This document shows positions 45,747 through 58,000 of a stretch of DNA of 64,000 bases, piece by piece. Every line of letters starts with the position of its first letter. Positions within the stretch are counted from its first letter, which is position 1. Location: the NCBI GenBank assembly GCA_026119935.1, contig JALRMH010000030.1, positions 1 through 64,000 on the forward strand, written 5' to 3'. The position numbers and the translations under genes were made by a program. Below the pieces are notes generated by a model. The model did no database searches, had not been told where the DNA came from, and worked only from the letters and a program-made list of their open reading frames with translations. Origin of the DNA: Endothia cerciana (lineage: Eukaryota; Ascomycota; Sordariomycetes; Diaporthales; Cryphonectriaceae).

Positions 45747-46434
45747 ATTCAATTGTAACAGAGCGCTTTTATAAGAATATGAGTTTACATAGATACCTTA
45801 TTCCTTTGGGCATCCCATATTCGGTCTATCAATTGGACACTCTTCTTTCTCTCTGACAAATCCCCAACATTGATGAGTTTTTGATCTGCATGTAATGCAT
45901 TTCTCCGGGACGCTGGCTAATCTCTTCATTGGAGGCTCACCTCAGCGCGAGGTTGGCCATTTTCTTGAGAGAACCTTGTTCGGTTTCATCTGCCCCGAGA
46001 GTCTCGTCCAAGGGGGCGCAGCGCCCCCCGCAAAAATGCCACCATTCGCCCGTGGCACAACAAGGCACGGGCGTTGCGGGAATTATGCAAGCCGTCAAAC
46101 TCGCCCTGACCTGCTAAATCCGGTACTCATCGCTGGGGATGGCTTCCGCTTCTCCGGACGGCGGCAGCGACATCCTAAGATGAGGGCAGTTTCATGCAAC
46201 CAAGCACGAGAGAGACAAGCTCTGTGACACTAATAATGACCGATGATCCCCTCGGCCGCCACTCCAACGAATGCCTCGCCCTTTTGCTCTGTCAGTGGCG
46301 GAAGAAAATATCTTGCACCGCAGGACAGGCTTGAAGGCCTTTCGATATAAATATGTCCTAAACGACCTAAGATCCGGAGCCTATCCTAGCATCGACACCA
46401 TCAGACGTGAAAAGTGCCCTGCAAGACCGTAGCC
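45747..46434. other. 690-bp intergenic region
   Basis: Holds the 3' flank of the phosphodiesterase gene and the former promoter of the dead esterase, including a TATA-like GATATAAATATG (about 46343-46354) some 90 bp upstream of the ATG. Confidence 0.5.
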
Positions 46435-47180
46435 ATGCTTCCCCTTCCCTCCACCCTTGCCCTCGTCTCTGTTACCGCTGGCTGGCAGCTCGCCTCAGCA
46501 GCCCCACCCAGGAGCAGCCATGACTCCCGCGACACAGACAACACTACGAAGCCGCTGGCGTTCTACCTCGCCGGTGACCCGATGACAGCCGTGCAAAACT
46601 CGGACGGAGGAGGCTGGGGAGTCTGTTAGCTCTCCTTCCTCAGGGGTCCAGCTACGGGTATCGACTATGGCGCAGACGGAGCAACGACGGTGTCTTTCGT
46701 AGAAGATGGGTATTGGGCGGAGGTCATCGGCTCCGCCAACGGAACCAAGGCCGGGTACAACACTTTTGTCACTATCATGGTAGGCGTGTATTCACAGGAG
46801 GGCTGCGGAGCAGCAGGCCCGATACTAAGGTGTCCACCCAGTTCGGCGCCAACGACCAGAAAGCAGCGGCGAATGAGACGCTGCTTGATTACCGACCAAC
46901 CTTCAGAACCTCGCTGAAGAGGCCAGAGGAGCCGGGGCCACACCTGTGCGTAAACATCTCACCGCCATGTCCCAGCGTGACCGTTCACTCATCCATGGAA
47001 CAGATCCTCGTCACCCCACTCAGCCGGCGAGATTTTACATCTGAGACCAACCTGACCCAGAACCTCATCGATCAGCGGACGTACACTATTTACGCCGCGC
47101 AGAACACCTCGACAGTCTGACGGAGTGGTTCATCCAGAACAAGACGCTGAGTGAGGATATTTGGGGCGGTATGGTACTTT
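46435..47180 (+). pseudogene. Dead rhamnogalacturonan acetylesterase (CE12, GDSL/SGNH family)
   Basis: An ATG and signal peptide are intact (MLPLPSTLALVSVTAGWQLA). The gene then reads KPLAFYLAGDPMTAVQNSDG, GGWGVC, TAG (46627-46629), LSFLRGPATGIDYGADGATT, VSFVEDGYWAEVIGSANGT and TFVTIM. A former 62-bp intron (46780-46841, branch ATACTAAG) precedes FGANDQKAAANETLLDY. In active CE12 enzymes these blocks read GDST and GHND. Here the catalytic serine is proline (codon 46579-46581) and the GHND histidine is alanine. Later VTPLSRRDF and NLIDQRTYTIYAAQNTS are readable. A shift then goes directly to DSLTEWFIQNKTLSEDIWGG, so the segment with the catalytic Asp-His pair is deleted. The ancestral enzyme removed acetyl groups from pectin rhamnogalacturonan outside the cell. 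Convergent with the S9 peptidase. Confidence 0.85.
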
Positions 47181-47349
47181 CGCCCAGGGTGGACCGTGCC
47201 AGTTGGGATGAATGGCATTCTTGTCATCACTTACCGGCAGAAGTCCTAGACTCTGTCCATCAATTATCACACCCTTTCCGTTGAAATATTCAGCATTCTC
47301 AGCAGTCTGGCCGCCACAACTCTTAAGAAGTGTACCATATCAAGAGGGT

Positions 47350-49561
47350 TTACTTCCGGACCAGAGTCCTCATGAACCACGCGAACTCATGTTCGAACGC
47401 CAGCTCCAGGCTGGCCTTCTTCTTGAACATATGCCCCTCCCCGGGGGCGATCACGATCTCGACCTCCCCACCATTTTCTCTCACCTTCTTCTCAATGTCG
47501 TAGCTCTGCTGGACCGGCACGACTGTATCTTTGTCTCCGTGTATCAGCAGTAGTGGCGCAGTGATCCTCTCGGCGTGCATCAGCGGGCTCCTCTCGTAGT
47601 CCACCTTTGCCTTCTCCTCATCGCTCATCCCCGGGTCATAGAACAATCCTTCCAGGTAGCGCGACTCAAGCTTGTGGGTGCCCTCGGTCATAGTCTGCAC
47701 GTCCGATACACCACAGTAGCACACGCCCGCCGCGAAGGCGTCCGGGTGCCAGACGAGGCTCTGCAGGACATTGTAGCCGCCCGCGCTTCCCCCGTGGATG
47801 CCGACCCGGGACCCGTCGGCCCGGCCTGTACTGGACAGATATTCGATGCACTCGATCACATCGTCTCGGTCCAGGATGCCCCACTGCCCATCCAGCCGCT
47901 GGCGGTAGGCCCTGCCGTGGCCCGAGCTGCCGGTATAGTTGATGGAGAAGTAAGCGAAGCCCCGGCTCGTGTAGAGCTGGAAGTTGGTGCCCGGCAGACT
48001 CCCAACCTGGAGTCCCGGACACGTATGCCCTGTCGGTCCGCCATGGGGCATGATGAGCAGCGGCGGGAGCGTCCCCTCGGGCGCACTGAACTTGGGATTG
48101 TGAGGCGGCCAGTAGAAGCCGTGGATAGGGCGCTCGGGCTCGTTCTTCGAGGTGAACTGGATGTGCTCAGGCTTGGAGAAGATCTTGTCTGGGAATTCCT
48201 TGCTGGAAGCGGTGGTCACCTGTACCATGGTGGCTTTGAGCTGGGCGTCGAGGGTGCAGAGATATACACCTAGTGACCTCGTAAGCCCGGCACCGATGAC
48301 GGCGAACGAGGTGGGTGACACAACTGTGATGGGATCGCGGCGAGTCTCGATGAGCGGGACGTCGAGGGGCGTCACCTCGAGCGTCTTGAGGTCGACATGG
48401 ACGGTGCTATAGGCTGCGTATTTGGTATACGCGAGGATCAAAGACGTCTCCGAGAGGAAACAGAATGTGCGCCTGCATCGAACATGTGAGCACCGTTGCC
48501 GTATCTGCGCAGAGGTAACGTAAGGCAGGCGACCCAACTTACTGATCCAGTGACATCGAGCAGTCACCAATCTCAACCTCCTCCAAGCCCTTCAGCTTCA
48601 GCTTCTCCACCTGGGCATCCCGGCCAGGGTAGAACCTATACAGCTGCCTCCAGTCATCACCCTCAACCTCATGTGGGAAGTAGAGCGCTCCGTCCGGGCC
48701 CCACGTCCCATCGCCGACCGCCTCCAAAAGCTTGCCTCCGGCGACGACCGACGGGTTTCCCACGTCGAGCCCATCGCTCTCGCTCTCCAGGACCCGGGCC
48801 AGGCACATCTGCGACCTGGTCCATGCCATGTCGGGGTGATTCCACCTGCGCCACGAGACCCATGCCCCGTCGGGGCTGAACCTCGGTCCGGTATAGAAAT
48901 CCGCACCAGTAACCAGCCTTGTCACGCCGCCCGTGTCGAGCTTGATGGCAACGACGTGGTTCCTCACGTCCCGGGGCTCGGGGTTTGTGTGGTCTTCCTC
49001 GATAGCGAGCACCCACCCGGCCGTGGCTCCCGGCGCGTGGTTCGTGCCAAAGTCGCCATAGCGGAGCCAGGGCTTGTCGTTGACCAGCGTAGTGACGCGC
49101 CCGGCATCGACGTCCAGAACCTTGACAGCATTCCCATCCTGCGTGTCCGAGAAGATGATGCGCTGGGGACTCTGGGAGGTAGATGGAATGACATCGTACG
49201 CGCCCCCTCCGTACTCGTACACGGCGGTGCTTACTCCGTGCGGCTCCGGCAGCACGTATACGACTTTGTGTGAGCCGTCGTCCTGAGCGACTACCTCGAC
49301 GATGGTGGCCCCGCCGTTGGGCTTGGCCTCTAGATAGAAGACTCGCCCGGGGCGGATCTGTCAGCACTGTCAGCCTCCAGCTGCGGACGATACGTAATTG
49401 ATATGCAGTGATTGAGGGGCACAGACATCTCCCCGGGGAGATGACACCCCCTTACTGCCGGCCGTGGCGTCTTCGAGGCTGATAGCACTCTCCCATTCGC
49501 CGTATGGCGCGATCTTCTTGGTCATCATGCTTTTCGAGGCTTCTGTGTCCCCTTGCTGCAT
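47350..49561 (-). CDS. S9 prolyl-oligopeptidase-family serine peptidase
   Basis: Exons are complement 49427-49561, 48543-49357 and 47350-48472; introns are 69 and 70 bp. The product is 690 residues. An N-terminal beta-propeller (APYGEWESAISL, RPGRVFYLEAKPNGGATIVE, FSPDGAWVSWRRWNHPDMAW) precedes a C-terminal alpha/beta hydrolase. The catalytic serine is in VGIHGGSAGGYNVL, the aspartate in LLIHGDKDTVVPVQQ and the histidine in APGEGHMFKK. No signal peptide is seen, so it is probably cytosolic. The family removes short peptides or acylated residues from peptide N-termini. The first donor was placed after SSPRGD because it gives SSPRGDIRPGRVFYL. An alternative donor 18 bp earlier (GTGTCA) also keeps the frame. 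The start at 49561 is the most upstream ATG in frame; MMTKKIAPYGEW inside it is another candidate. Confidence 0.9.
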
Positions 49562-50750
49562 TTCCTCAGGATTGCGCGACGGGTCCACTAATTATCATGA
49601 GCTTCGATTGATATGTAGGCTAAGAGATGGATACCCTCCGGGTCTAAGGGTTTGGGGTAGGTCAATATAAGGAGTGAGTGCAGCGGATTGTCCAACGTCG
49701 GGCCACAGTTTTACTGTACAACCCAAGTAGAATTGTCCACGACAGATGCCATAGCATATTTATATCCAGAGTTTCATGAGGAGACATTCCCTAGTGGACA
49801 TCGCAACTCTACTGTAACGCGCGGCCGTCAACACCAAGCATAGTCCGGTCTCGTCATCCGTACTTTGCAGCGTCCCCCGACACGAAGTCCAATAAGCAGG
49901 GCGCCACGCAAGTAGTTGGCCCAACCCGCTCGCCGACGCGGTGGCACAACAGTTCGTCCGTCTTCATGGAGAGGGGAAGACATTGGATGCACGATATACT
50001 TATGCGCTTCGTCAGCAAACGTAAGTCGTCTACGCAGGTCACCGATAGCTACAAAATGTATACGCAGACAGCTCATTGAAAGATTGCTGGTAATAGCCAA
50101 AGTGACCAGAGGTAAGTCTGCCAGCTTGATCACGTAGGAGTGCGGCCACAGGGGCACCCTCAAGCAATCGAGCGCTGCGCTCCGCTCCTTGATTCGTCCC
50201 GAAGATTTCATGTCGGCCGGCGTATCCTGCACCGTATTCTCATAGACATCCCCGCACGAAAAGAAATCTGGCCGGATGTCATACCAGTGCTGTGTCCCCG
50301 GTGTCATTTGGATCGGTATCTGCCTTCTTTGAGCCGGTATTGCCACCTACTATCCCCGGACTAGAGAACAAGCGGGAATATGTGACCGTTTACAGACGGT
50401 CTTCAGCGCTGGCACTCGAGCTGGTGCACCTAGAGCTCGAGGTCAAGGTCAGCCGCCAGGGCACGGAGCGAGGCTCGCTGTGCATAGCCGAGCTCAGCGT
50501 CTAGGTTCGGGGTGTCACGTTCCTGGTTTCTTCTTAGCGCTAGCACGGCTCTCACATGGCACGGGAGCCCTTAAGTTCGGGCTATCGGAACAGTCTTTCT
50601 TTGAATTGTCCTCAAGATTTGCTTTTGATAAGGAGAGAGAGAGAGAGAGAGAAGAAAAAAGGAGGTAAAAAGGAGGGAGAAAAAAAAACAAAGAAACCTC
50701 GTACCAGCTTTAACCTAGCTGATATTACAACATCCATCCAGTCCGTCGAT
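49562..50750. other. 1.2-kb intergenic region with (GA)n tract
   Basis: A GA/A-rich patch at about 50631-50694 lies just downstream of the next minus-strand gene. No gene is recognised. Confidence 0.6.
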
Positions 50751-52361
50751 CTAGCTGGTGGACCCCCCTACATTTTCTGATGGGCCACCTCGTAGATGCC
50801 CGTACATCTCCAAGGCCTGAAGATGCTCGTCCTCGGTCTTGCCGAGGCTTGAGACGGTGAGAAGGCCTTCCTTGATCAGTCTCGTGAGTGCGCTCCTAAG
50901 GGTCTGCGAGTCCAGGTACGCGCCCCGTAAGCGTCTTTGTCCGCTGGAGATATCGAACCTGGTCCGCCCGTGCAGGATTCGCGTGTTGTCAAACACGACA
51001 CAGTCGCCCGGCTGCAGCCTGTACTGGAACATACTCTCGCTGGCCTCCAAGCTGTCCCGGAAGGACCTCGCCGCGTCACGCCAGGCGGGCAGGGTCCAGC
51101 AATGACTCCAGCCCTCGGGATGGTAATCTTTAGGATGGAAGGGCGGGAACGCTCCCTGGAAAGGAGGCGACCAGCTGACATCTTTTGGAGGCGCATCTGG
51201 GGCGCGTGATAGTGCGCTGATGACGGGCCGAGGCCGACGGTAGAAGTTGCCGTTTCTCGAGTACTGGTAGGCGACGCGCCGTTCACGCAAGAGCTTGTAA
51301 TGCTTGGGGCTCTTGAACTGGATCTCCGCCGCAGCCCGCAACCCGTCACTGAACAGAGATTCGCCACCTTTGCACTCGTTATTAAGACAGTGGAGAAGTT
51401 GAATCCTAGGCACGGGGCTCCAGTACATCAGGTCCTGGTGCAGGCAGAGGAACTCGTTGGTGTAAGCCACGTTCTCCGCGTTAGGTTTGGATATGACGTC
51501 CCAGGTATGTCCGTAGAAGGTGGACTGGAGATGGCCGATCTTGTTGGCTATGTCCTGAACGGCAGCCTCGGTTCCGGGTACGCCCCTGACAAAGACCAGA
51601 CCCCACCTCATGAGATCCAGAAAGGCTTTGGCGAAGGAAGCGCCACCCTCCACCCAGTCGGAATAGCTGATGATCCTCGAGTCTAGATCCCGCTCAAAGG
51701 TGGCCCGATCCCACAGCAGCCGCCCTGGGGAGTACAATTCCGGGAGTATGGTATGCTGAAGCGTACGCCGGATAAAGCCCGCATCGTAGATGGAAGGGTG
51801 TCGGCCGCCTTGCAGGAAGTCGTTGGCCCAGACGATCTCGAGTGAGCCATCCTCGAGGACCCTGCAGGACTCAGTCTGGGGGGCGGCGTCGATGTCACAG
51901 GTGGAGAACCTCTTCTGGCCCGAGGACTCGCTCACGCAGACACCGCACTGACAGGCGTCGCGAAACCACAAGGCGGGTAGGTTGAAGATGTGTCCATCGG
52001 GGTGGCTGCTTGCGAAAGTGAACTTGATCTCTCCTTCGTCTGCTACGGCACCTAGGAGATCACCTAGGTCCCCGTATCTTCCCTTCGGGCCTTGAGACAG
52101 AGACGATGGGTCCCGGGCAGAGGCGGTCTGGGTGAAGTGCCTGGCTGTTGCTGCCGCGGGTAGACCTGAAGGGCTAGCCTTCAGGGCCTGGCGTGGAAAA
52201 CGAGCAACACAGGGAAGCGAAGGTTGCGATCCCCACAGGACTGAACAGGGTCGAAGTCGGTGAAGTCGCCGGGACTGTGCCTGTAGCTGTAGGCGTCTGT
52301 CTGTTATGCGCAGCAGGGAAGTCCTGCTGGCGTTGCCTGCGAGCCGTATCCTGACAGGCAT
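50751..52361 (-). CDS. Gamma-butyrobetaine/trimethyllysine dioxygenase-type enzyme (TauD family)
   Basis: A single exon of 536 residues. This is an Fe(II)/2-oxoglutarate dioxygenase with the N-terminal zinc-binding domain of carnitine-biosynthesis hydroxylases: NLPALWFRDACQCGVCVSES, then RFSTCDID (Cys ligands). The catalytic domain has the facial-triad HxD in FLCLHQDLMYW and the distal His in RILHGRTRFD. It also has STFYGHTWDVISKPNAENVAY, NGNFYRRPRPVIS and QYRLQPGDCVVFDNTR. The first 90 residues are basic with few acidic residues, consistent with a mitochondrial targeting peptide. It would make carnitine by hydroxylating gamma-butyrobetaine, or trimethyllysine, in mitochondria. Which of the two cannot be told by eye. 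Confidence 0.9.
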   Translation of the reverse strand: MPVRIRLAGNASRTSLLRITDRRLQLQAQSRRLHRLRPCSVLWGSQPSLPCVARFPRQALKASPSGLPAAATARHFTQTASARDPSSLSQGPKGRYGDLGDLLGAVADEGEIKFTFASSHPDGHIFNLPALWFRDACQCGVCVSESSGQKRFSTCDIDAAPQTESCRVLEDGSLEIVWANDFLQGGRHPSIYDAGFIRRTLQHTILPELYSPGRLLWDRATFERDLDSRIISYSDWVEGGASFAKAFLDLMRWGLVFVRGVPGTEAAVQDIANKIGHLQSTFYGHTWDVISKPNAENVAYTNEFLCLHQDLMYWSPVPRIQLLHCLNNECKGGESLFSDGLRAAAEIQFKSPKHYKLLRERRVAYQYSRNGNFYRRPRPVISALSRAPDAPPKDVSWSPPFQGAFPPFHPKDYHPEGWSHCWTLPAWRDAARSFRDSLEASESMFQYRLQPGDCVVFDNTRILHGRTRFDISSGQRRLRGAYLDSQTLRSALTRLIKEGLLTVSSLGKTEDEHLQALEMYGHLRGGPSENVGGSTS

Positions 52362-54086
52362 GCTGGCTGCCGCAGCACTGGCACTCCTATTGCGCGCCCC
52401 CTACATTCGCTATACAAAGATATCGAAAGGTACAGGCTAGCCCTGGCAGACCGTAAAAGGACTGTGAGAAGCCCAGGTCCTGCTGGTGTGGTCACTGATC
52501 AGCGTTTGTGCAGCGTGTTTTGCAGTTGTAGATACTCGATACTTTATGATATGGGTAGAATACCTTGATACCTCGGCTAACCCATGCACACCCACGAGGG
52601 GCATCTTAGCTAAGCACAAGCATGTGATGATCCGATCGACCCTAATCCTCACTTACTTACAAGCACTTGCATGGACCATTCTGCACTGCCAAGGACTAAT
52701 CGCAGTCAGTACCTGGGTTCGTCGTCCTCATATCTCGATAGTGGGACAGGACGCTATAGCCATTGGTCTGCCCCTTGACCTCAGATACCGGGAGAGAAGA
52801 TCCGACCAGACCACCAACGGATTGAGGCTTTGACCAGGTGATACTCTCTACTGACGCAACCCAACGAGCTGAGGTAGACAAATATGCAAGTCGAACAACA
52901 GCCAATAGGTCTAAAAGGAGTGTGAAGGGCCCGGCCCCCGATCGACCTGAAACTGTAGGCTGGGCGTCCCCCAGACGGCGCCCCATCCCCAACGTGGCCT
53001 GGTGGCCCTGACAGCGCGCGTCTGAGCGCGCGGCAGTCCAAGATGACCAAGGACCACGGCTCCATCTCGTATCTGGACCCGACCTGGCGAGGGCTTGCTT
53101 CCGGTTGGTGAATCCCGCGCGAAACGCGGGCCAGGTAATGGGTGGCAGGCAGGACCGTCACCCGGACAAGAGTTGAATTTGTCGTCGTTGTCCTATCGTC
53201 CGCTCTGGCACGGAGGTGTCGTCACACATTTTCACTCCGACAGGGGAGGGAGGGAGGGAGGGCTTCCTGGCACGGACTGGAATGTCACAGCCACGCCCTT
53301 TCCGGAGGGGTGTCGCCCAACAAACCCGGGCGCGCTGGGCGACCGTCGGAACTCTGAGCGGCACATCAGACGAACATGGCAGGGATCCGCAGGGAACGAC
53401 AGGTGAATCTGGTTGCTGGGGTAGGATTCCGCGGCCCCTCTGGGCAGGTGTTCTTGTCCGTCAGAGATTCTTTCTTGTTAGGTGGTAGATAGCACTAGAA
53501 TCGAGAGCAATGTCCGCATCAGGAGGCTCATCATCACCACACTGCGGCACATGTATAACCTGCTATTTATGTCATCGAGAGGCGCTCCGGCCTCAAGACA
53601 GCCTCTTGTAGACCCTTTGCGGCGCAGGCACCCTGGACCACTAGTCGGACGATAGAGAGGGCCATCGGCAGGTTCGTTATGCGAAGTAAGAGGCGAAGGA
53701 TCGCCTGAAAGGGGCGAGATAACCTGCGTTGGATTCTAGAGGAGACGTTCACAGCATTGGACACGTAGGAGGCATCATGCTTGAGTCGGCTCCCATCAGA
53801 TTCCGAGAAATAGCAATTGATATCAATAGACACTAGAAGAAAAGGCATCTGCTATGCCTGCCACATATGAACCAGCCAGCCAATGTAATTTGTACGCCTG
53901 AAAAACTTTGTGTCGAGAAGTCTATTCGGACCGTCTCCTCGAGACCCAGCGAGAACAAAAAATACGCCAGCTGTGCGGATACCCAAAGGTCTCTAGGCCT
54001 CTCGATCCAATCCCGCACCACCCTTCAGCCCGTCAACCAAGAGAAAATCAACTGTGCAACCCGAGGGGAGCCGGGGGGTATATCGC
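52362..54086. other. 1.7-kb intergenic region
   Basis: Upstream of the dioxygenase and downstream of the Asp f 4-like gene. Only short ORFs without recognisable content. A GGGAGG repeat patch lies at about 53245-53262. Confidence 0.55.
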
Positions 54087-55082
54087 TTAGAAACCCAAGT
54101 TGACCTTGAACTTGAGGGTACCGCCAGTGTTGTAGCCGAGACCATCAGCAGTGGCCAATGCGGCGTCGAAAGCGTTGGTGACAATAGCAGCACCAGCAGA
54201 GATGGAAGAGCAGGTAGAGCCGTCCAGGGTGCAGGCCTCGACACCATTGACGGTGCCGTCGGCGTTCTGGGCCATGATGGAGGAGACGTCGAAGGCGGAC
54301 CACGAGGTCGTGACGTCCACGGCGTCCCACTCGATCCAGGTGTACAGGAGGGCCGAGTTGGCGTCGGTCACGGGGGCCAGGCTGGCGGGCTGGCAGGTGC
54401 CGGCACCACCGGTACCGTTCTGGACGGCAAGGTACTGCGTCGCGCCGGCGGCCAGGCTGAAGCTAGAGTATGAGTCCTCGCTCGTGTACCAGCCGGCGAT
54501 GGAGCCGTCCTTGGCGATCTTGTTCCAGTAGTAGCAGGTCATGTCCTCGGTGGCACCGTAGAACTGGACGTAGTTGTCGTAGGCCTCGGCGACATCCTCG
54601 GTGGCGACGAGGATGTAGTTGCAGCCGTAGGACCCGTCCTCGGTACCGGTGTTGCCAACCTGGGCGATCTCCTCGACGGTGGCGCGCTTGGAGGCGGAGC
54701 TGCAGTTGTCCTCAAAGGAGACGTAGGAGGTCACGCCGGAGCCGGAGCCGGAGCTGGAGCTGGAGCCAGAGCTGCTGGAGGACGAGGAGCCCGTTGAGGC
54801 AGCGGACGTAGCAGTAGCGCTGGCGACCGAAGAGGTAGACGTCGCGAGGGTGGTGGCGACGGTGGTGGCAGCCACAACGTCGGCAGCAGCAGAGGGGGTG
54901 TAGTAGCTGCCGGACATGGTCCAGGAGACGGTCTCGCCGTCGATAACAGCGTCGATGACCTCCCCGGCGCGCTTCTCAGTCTCGACATGGCGCTGCTTGT
55001 TGTGCATATGGCCATGGCGAGAGGGGTGAGCCGAGACACCCATAGCGGTGCCGAGCAGGACGAGGGCAGCAAGACGAGCCAT
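54087..55082 (-). CDS. Secreted Asp f 4-like protein
   Basis: A single exon of 331 residues. A signal peptide (MARLAALVLLGTAMGVSA) is followed by HPSRHGHMHNKQRHVETEKR, a Kex2-type KR site, then a Thr/Ala/Ser-rich linker (about 65-115) ending in a Ser/Gly run. The C-terminal domain (about 115-331) has TSYVSFEDNCSSASKRATVE, YGCNYILVATEDVAEAYDNY, CYYWNKIAKDGSIAGWYTS, YTWIEWDAVDVTTSWSAFDV and YNTGGTLKFKVNLGF. This arrangement is that of the fungal Asp f 4 family, known as an Aspergillus fumigatus allergen of unknown biochemical role. The linker is probably O-glycosylated. Whether it would be allergenic cannot be judged from sequence. Confidence 0.87.
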   Translation of the reverse strand: MARLAALVLLGTAMGVSAHPSRHGHMHNKQRHVETEKRAGEVIDAVIDGETVSWTMSGSYYTPSAAADVVAATTVATTLATSTSSVASATATSAASTGSSSSSSSGSSSSSGSGSGVTSYVSFEDNCSSASKRATVEEIAQVGNTGTEDGSYGCNYILVATEDVAEAYDNYVQFYGATEDMTCYYWNKIAKDGSIAGWYTSEDSYSSFSLAAGATQYLAVQNGTGGAGTCQPASLAPVTDANSALLYTWIEWDAVDVTTSWSAFDVSSIMAQNADGTVNGVEACTLDGSTCSSISAGAAIVTNAFDAALATADGLGYNTGGTLKFKVNLGF

Positions 55083-58000
55083 TGCGAATGAGTGTTGACA
55101 AGTTGTTCAACGGTGTGCTGTTCAACAGTTTCGTCTTCGGTGGGGTTCAAAAGAACGTCTTTTTCTTTGGGTCTCGAATGAGTGTGATTCGTGATCTCGT
55201 GGTGAGTTGTCACTCTGGAGTGGTTGGCAGGAGATGCACGAAAGAAGGGAGGGTGAGTCAAGGCCGTTTTTGACAAGTCGCGATGTGAAGTGAGGGTAGG
55301 GCGGAATAAGAGTCTTTTTCCTTTCCTTTCCTGTTCGTTCCCTTGTCTCTTTCTCTTGGGTTGCAAATGAGCGTGGGTGGGTTGACACAACGGAGGACAA
55401 ACCCAAAAAGATTGACGTCGACCAAGGATAGAGATGGGTAGAAAGAGGAGAGGAGATGAATGAAGGGACGACAGAAGGGGGGTGTGGACACAATAAAACC
55501 AGGGAAAGACGAGGTCCATAGAGCAGGGGGCCCGGAGAGTCCAGAAGTCCCCCCCCCCCCCTCTTCTCTCTTCCTCGTCCCGGGGCAACGCGTGTGTCTC
55601 CACCAGGTCACATACCGTACCGCGCAGCCATACCATACAGCCATACTACTACCCAGGTGAAGGAGGAGGACGAGGAGGGAAAGGGGCTGAGGGACCGGGA
55701 GATTACCTGCCGCAGGGGTCCAGGGACTAATGCGGGATTGTTACGGCTAAATCCCAGGATCTGCCCGACGCCTTTCCTGTTCCTGAAGGCACAAGAGGTG
55801 ATGGCGGGTCCTCAGAGGGCTCCTCGTGGCCAATGGAGAGGCCGTAAATAGAAACGGTACCCCATGGTGAAATTGGAAGAAGACAGACCAAGGAGCCGTG
55901 GCGCCGTTTGCCCGCCCAGACCTGAACTGGACAAAGGTGAAAAACCGTTTGGGTTGATTCGGGCTGTTTTTTTTGGGGGGGGCTCCTAGGCTCATCCATG
56001 AATAAGTAAATGCATAGGTAGGTAGGTACCTTTCCGGCGCCGTCTCAGGGCTTTACTTAGTACGGGTGCCATTCCCTAACAATAGAGGATGGACAAAGCG
56101 GTCATCCACGTCTGGATTCCATTTCCGTGAACAACGTGGCCCTTCTAACAATAACCTTGCCCACGTTCACCAAGGTCCGGGAACTAAAGATGGTGGTGGT
56201 GGTGTGGGCTGCGCTGGTCTGCAAGGCAATGCTGTTGGCTGGTGAAGAAAGAGCCCAACAGGGCTGCGGTAAACGCAGTCAGACGCCGCAACGGTCACCG
56301 AAACGGGCACCTGTCGAACTGGGACTGGGCCTCTTCAGGAGGCCCTGTCCTGACTGCAGTGTGGGAGTTGGTCGCATCGCGCAGGGCGCGAGTCAAAGGT
56401 GGCTCCTAATTGGAAAGTGGTTACGTCTCCGTAATGGAATCATCCGCGGTGAGGAAAACGCAACGAGCGGTTCCTGGACAGGGCTGGAAAGTCCCACATG
56501 CACCCACATGCACCCACATGCCGATCGATGGCCCAGAATGGATCTTCTCTTTGATGACTGGAGCCGTATTTGACCGTGCCATACTATGGTACGCATGCCC
56601 TCTCATTTACAATCTCGACCTCGGACGCCATCACGGACCGTTTGATGAGATCCCCCCTATTTTGCCTCCCCTCCTCCCCCGTGATGAGATGAAGTGCCGG
56701 CGCTTGGCACTTGCAGGCCTCACCAGACCAGAACAGATCTCTGAGCCCTTCAAAGGGCTTCAACGTTCTGGGGTCTGTCCTTCATCTCCGCCCCCATCAC
56801 GGCTGGCGATCCCGCGCCCGATCCGGGCCACCTAGACTGTCAGGATGCTCATTGCGCGTGCCGCAGGCTTACGTGGAGCTCCTCCCGCCCAAAAAAAGAA
56901 GGGGGACAGGATCCATAACACGGCAGCTGCTATTGCTGCCAGGCACGAACCGACGGACACACAAGAGCAGCCAAGGCGCCTGTGTACAGAATTTGAATGT
57001 TCGAGACCCGTTTGTGATGGTTGTGACCGTTTCTGTGCGTCAGGGCCTTGGACACGATTCAGTGCGCACAGCGTCGCATCGTAGTCTGGCGCTCGGGCTG
57101 CCTAGTCGAGGTGCCGACCTGCCGTGCCGTGCCTTGCAGATGACGCCGCCGCGAACCAACCATTCATCAACCTGAGCACTTGACAAGAAACCATGGAAGC
57201 TGGGCGGGTGGTGGGTGTGGGCGGCTCATGCAGGGACAAATCATGAGCGACCACCTCACCTCGACTCAGCGGCCCAAGACCTCCTCGCGCTCTGATGATC
57301 GCGGGCGGTCTAGGCGCCTGGGCACGGCTCCGCAGGGCTCGCCCTGCTATGGGATGAACCTTGGGAACAAAGTTTGTTGATGTTTCCTAGAAATGGTTTT
57401 TGGTTTTTGTTTTTTGGTTTTTCGCTGCGTCAAGGCATCTTCTTTTTTTCCTGTAGCGCCCCTCGTCGATCCCACAGCCCTCGAGGGCCTGCCTCTGGCC
57501 GTTCCACTCACTGCCTTGGAATCTTGTTCCACGACATGCACTTCTCCCCGTCACCCTCTGTCCAGCTCCATAGGTCTGTACACGTGTCCATGGCTGTGGT
57601 TGCCCGACCCATCCGAGACATCGGCTGACTGGGCGAAGTGCTCAGGCCCCCTCGAGTTGATGAGGTTCATGTTGAGCGACAATCCAAGATGTGACGGCCC
57701 TTTATCCGGCCCACCCACCGTTCCCCCCGTTCGTTCTGATCCCTGTGAAAATCCATGTTATTCCTCCGTACCTGACGATCGCGCTCATCCACCCGAGCCA
57801 CCCATGTCACATGCACTCTGGCTAGAAGTCTCAGCTCCCTATCAGCTAATAGGGACGACCTCTTGGCTCGATTCCAGGCGCTAACGCATCTGGACGGCAT
57901 TTGACCACCTCCACGATGACGATGTGCTGACTAGATTCCTGTTGTGTGGGTGGTTTTTGGTGGTTGGTTTTTTTTCTCCCTTCCTTTTCTCACCCTTCGG

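Noticed and set aside
47575..48273. 232-codon plus-strand ORF
   Set aside because: Antisense shadow of the S9 peptidase catalytic domain.
57393..57884. 163-codon ORF in the large intergenic region
   Set aside because: Low-complexity Pro/Ser/Leu composition, poor start context and no domain.
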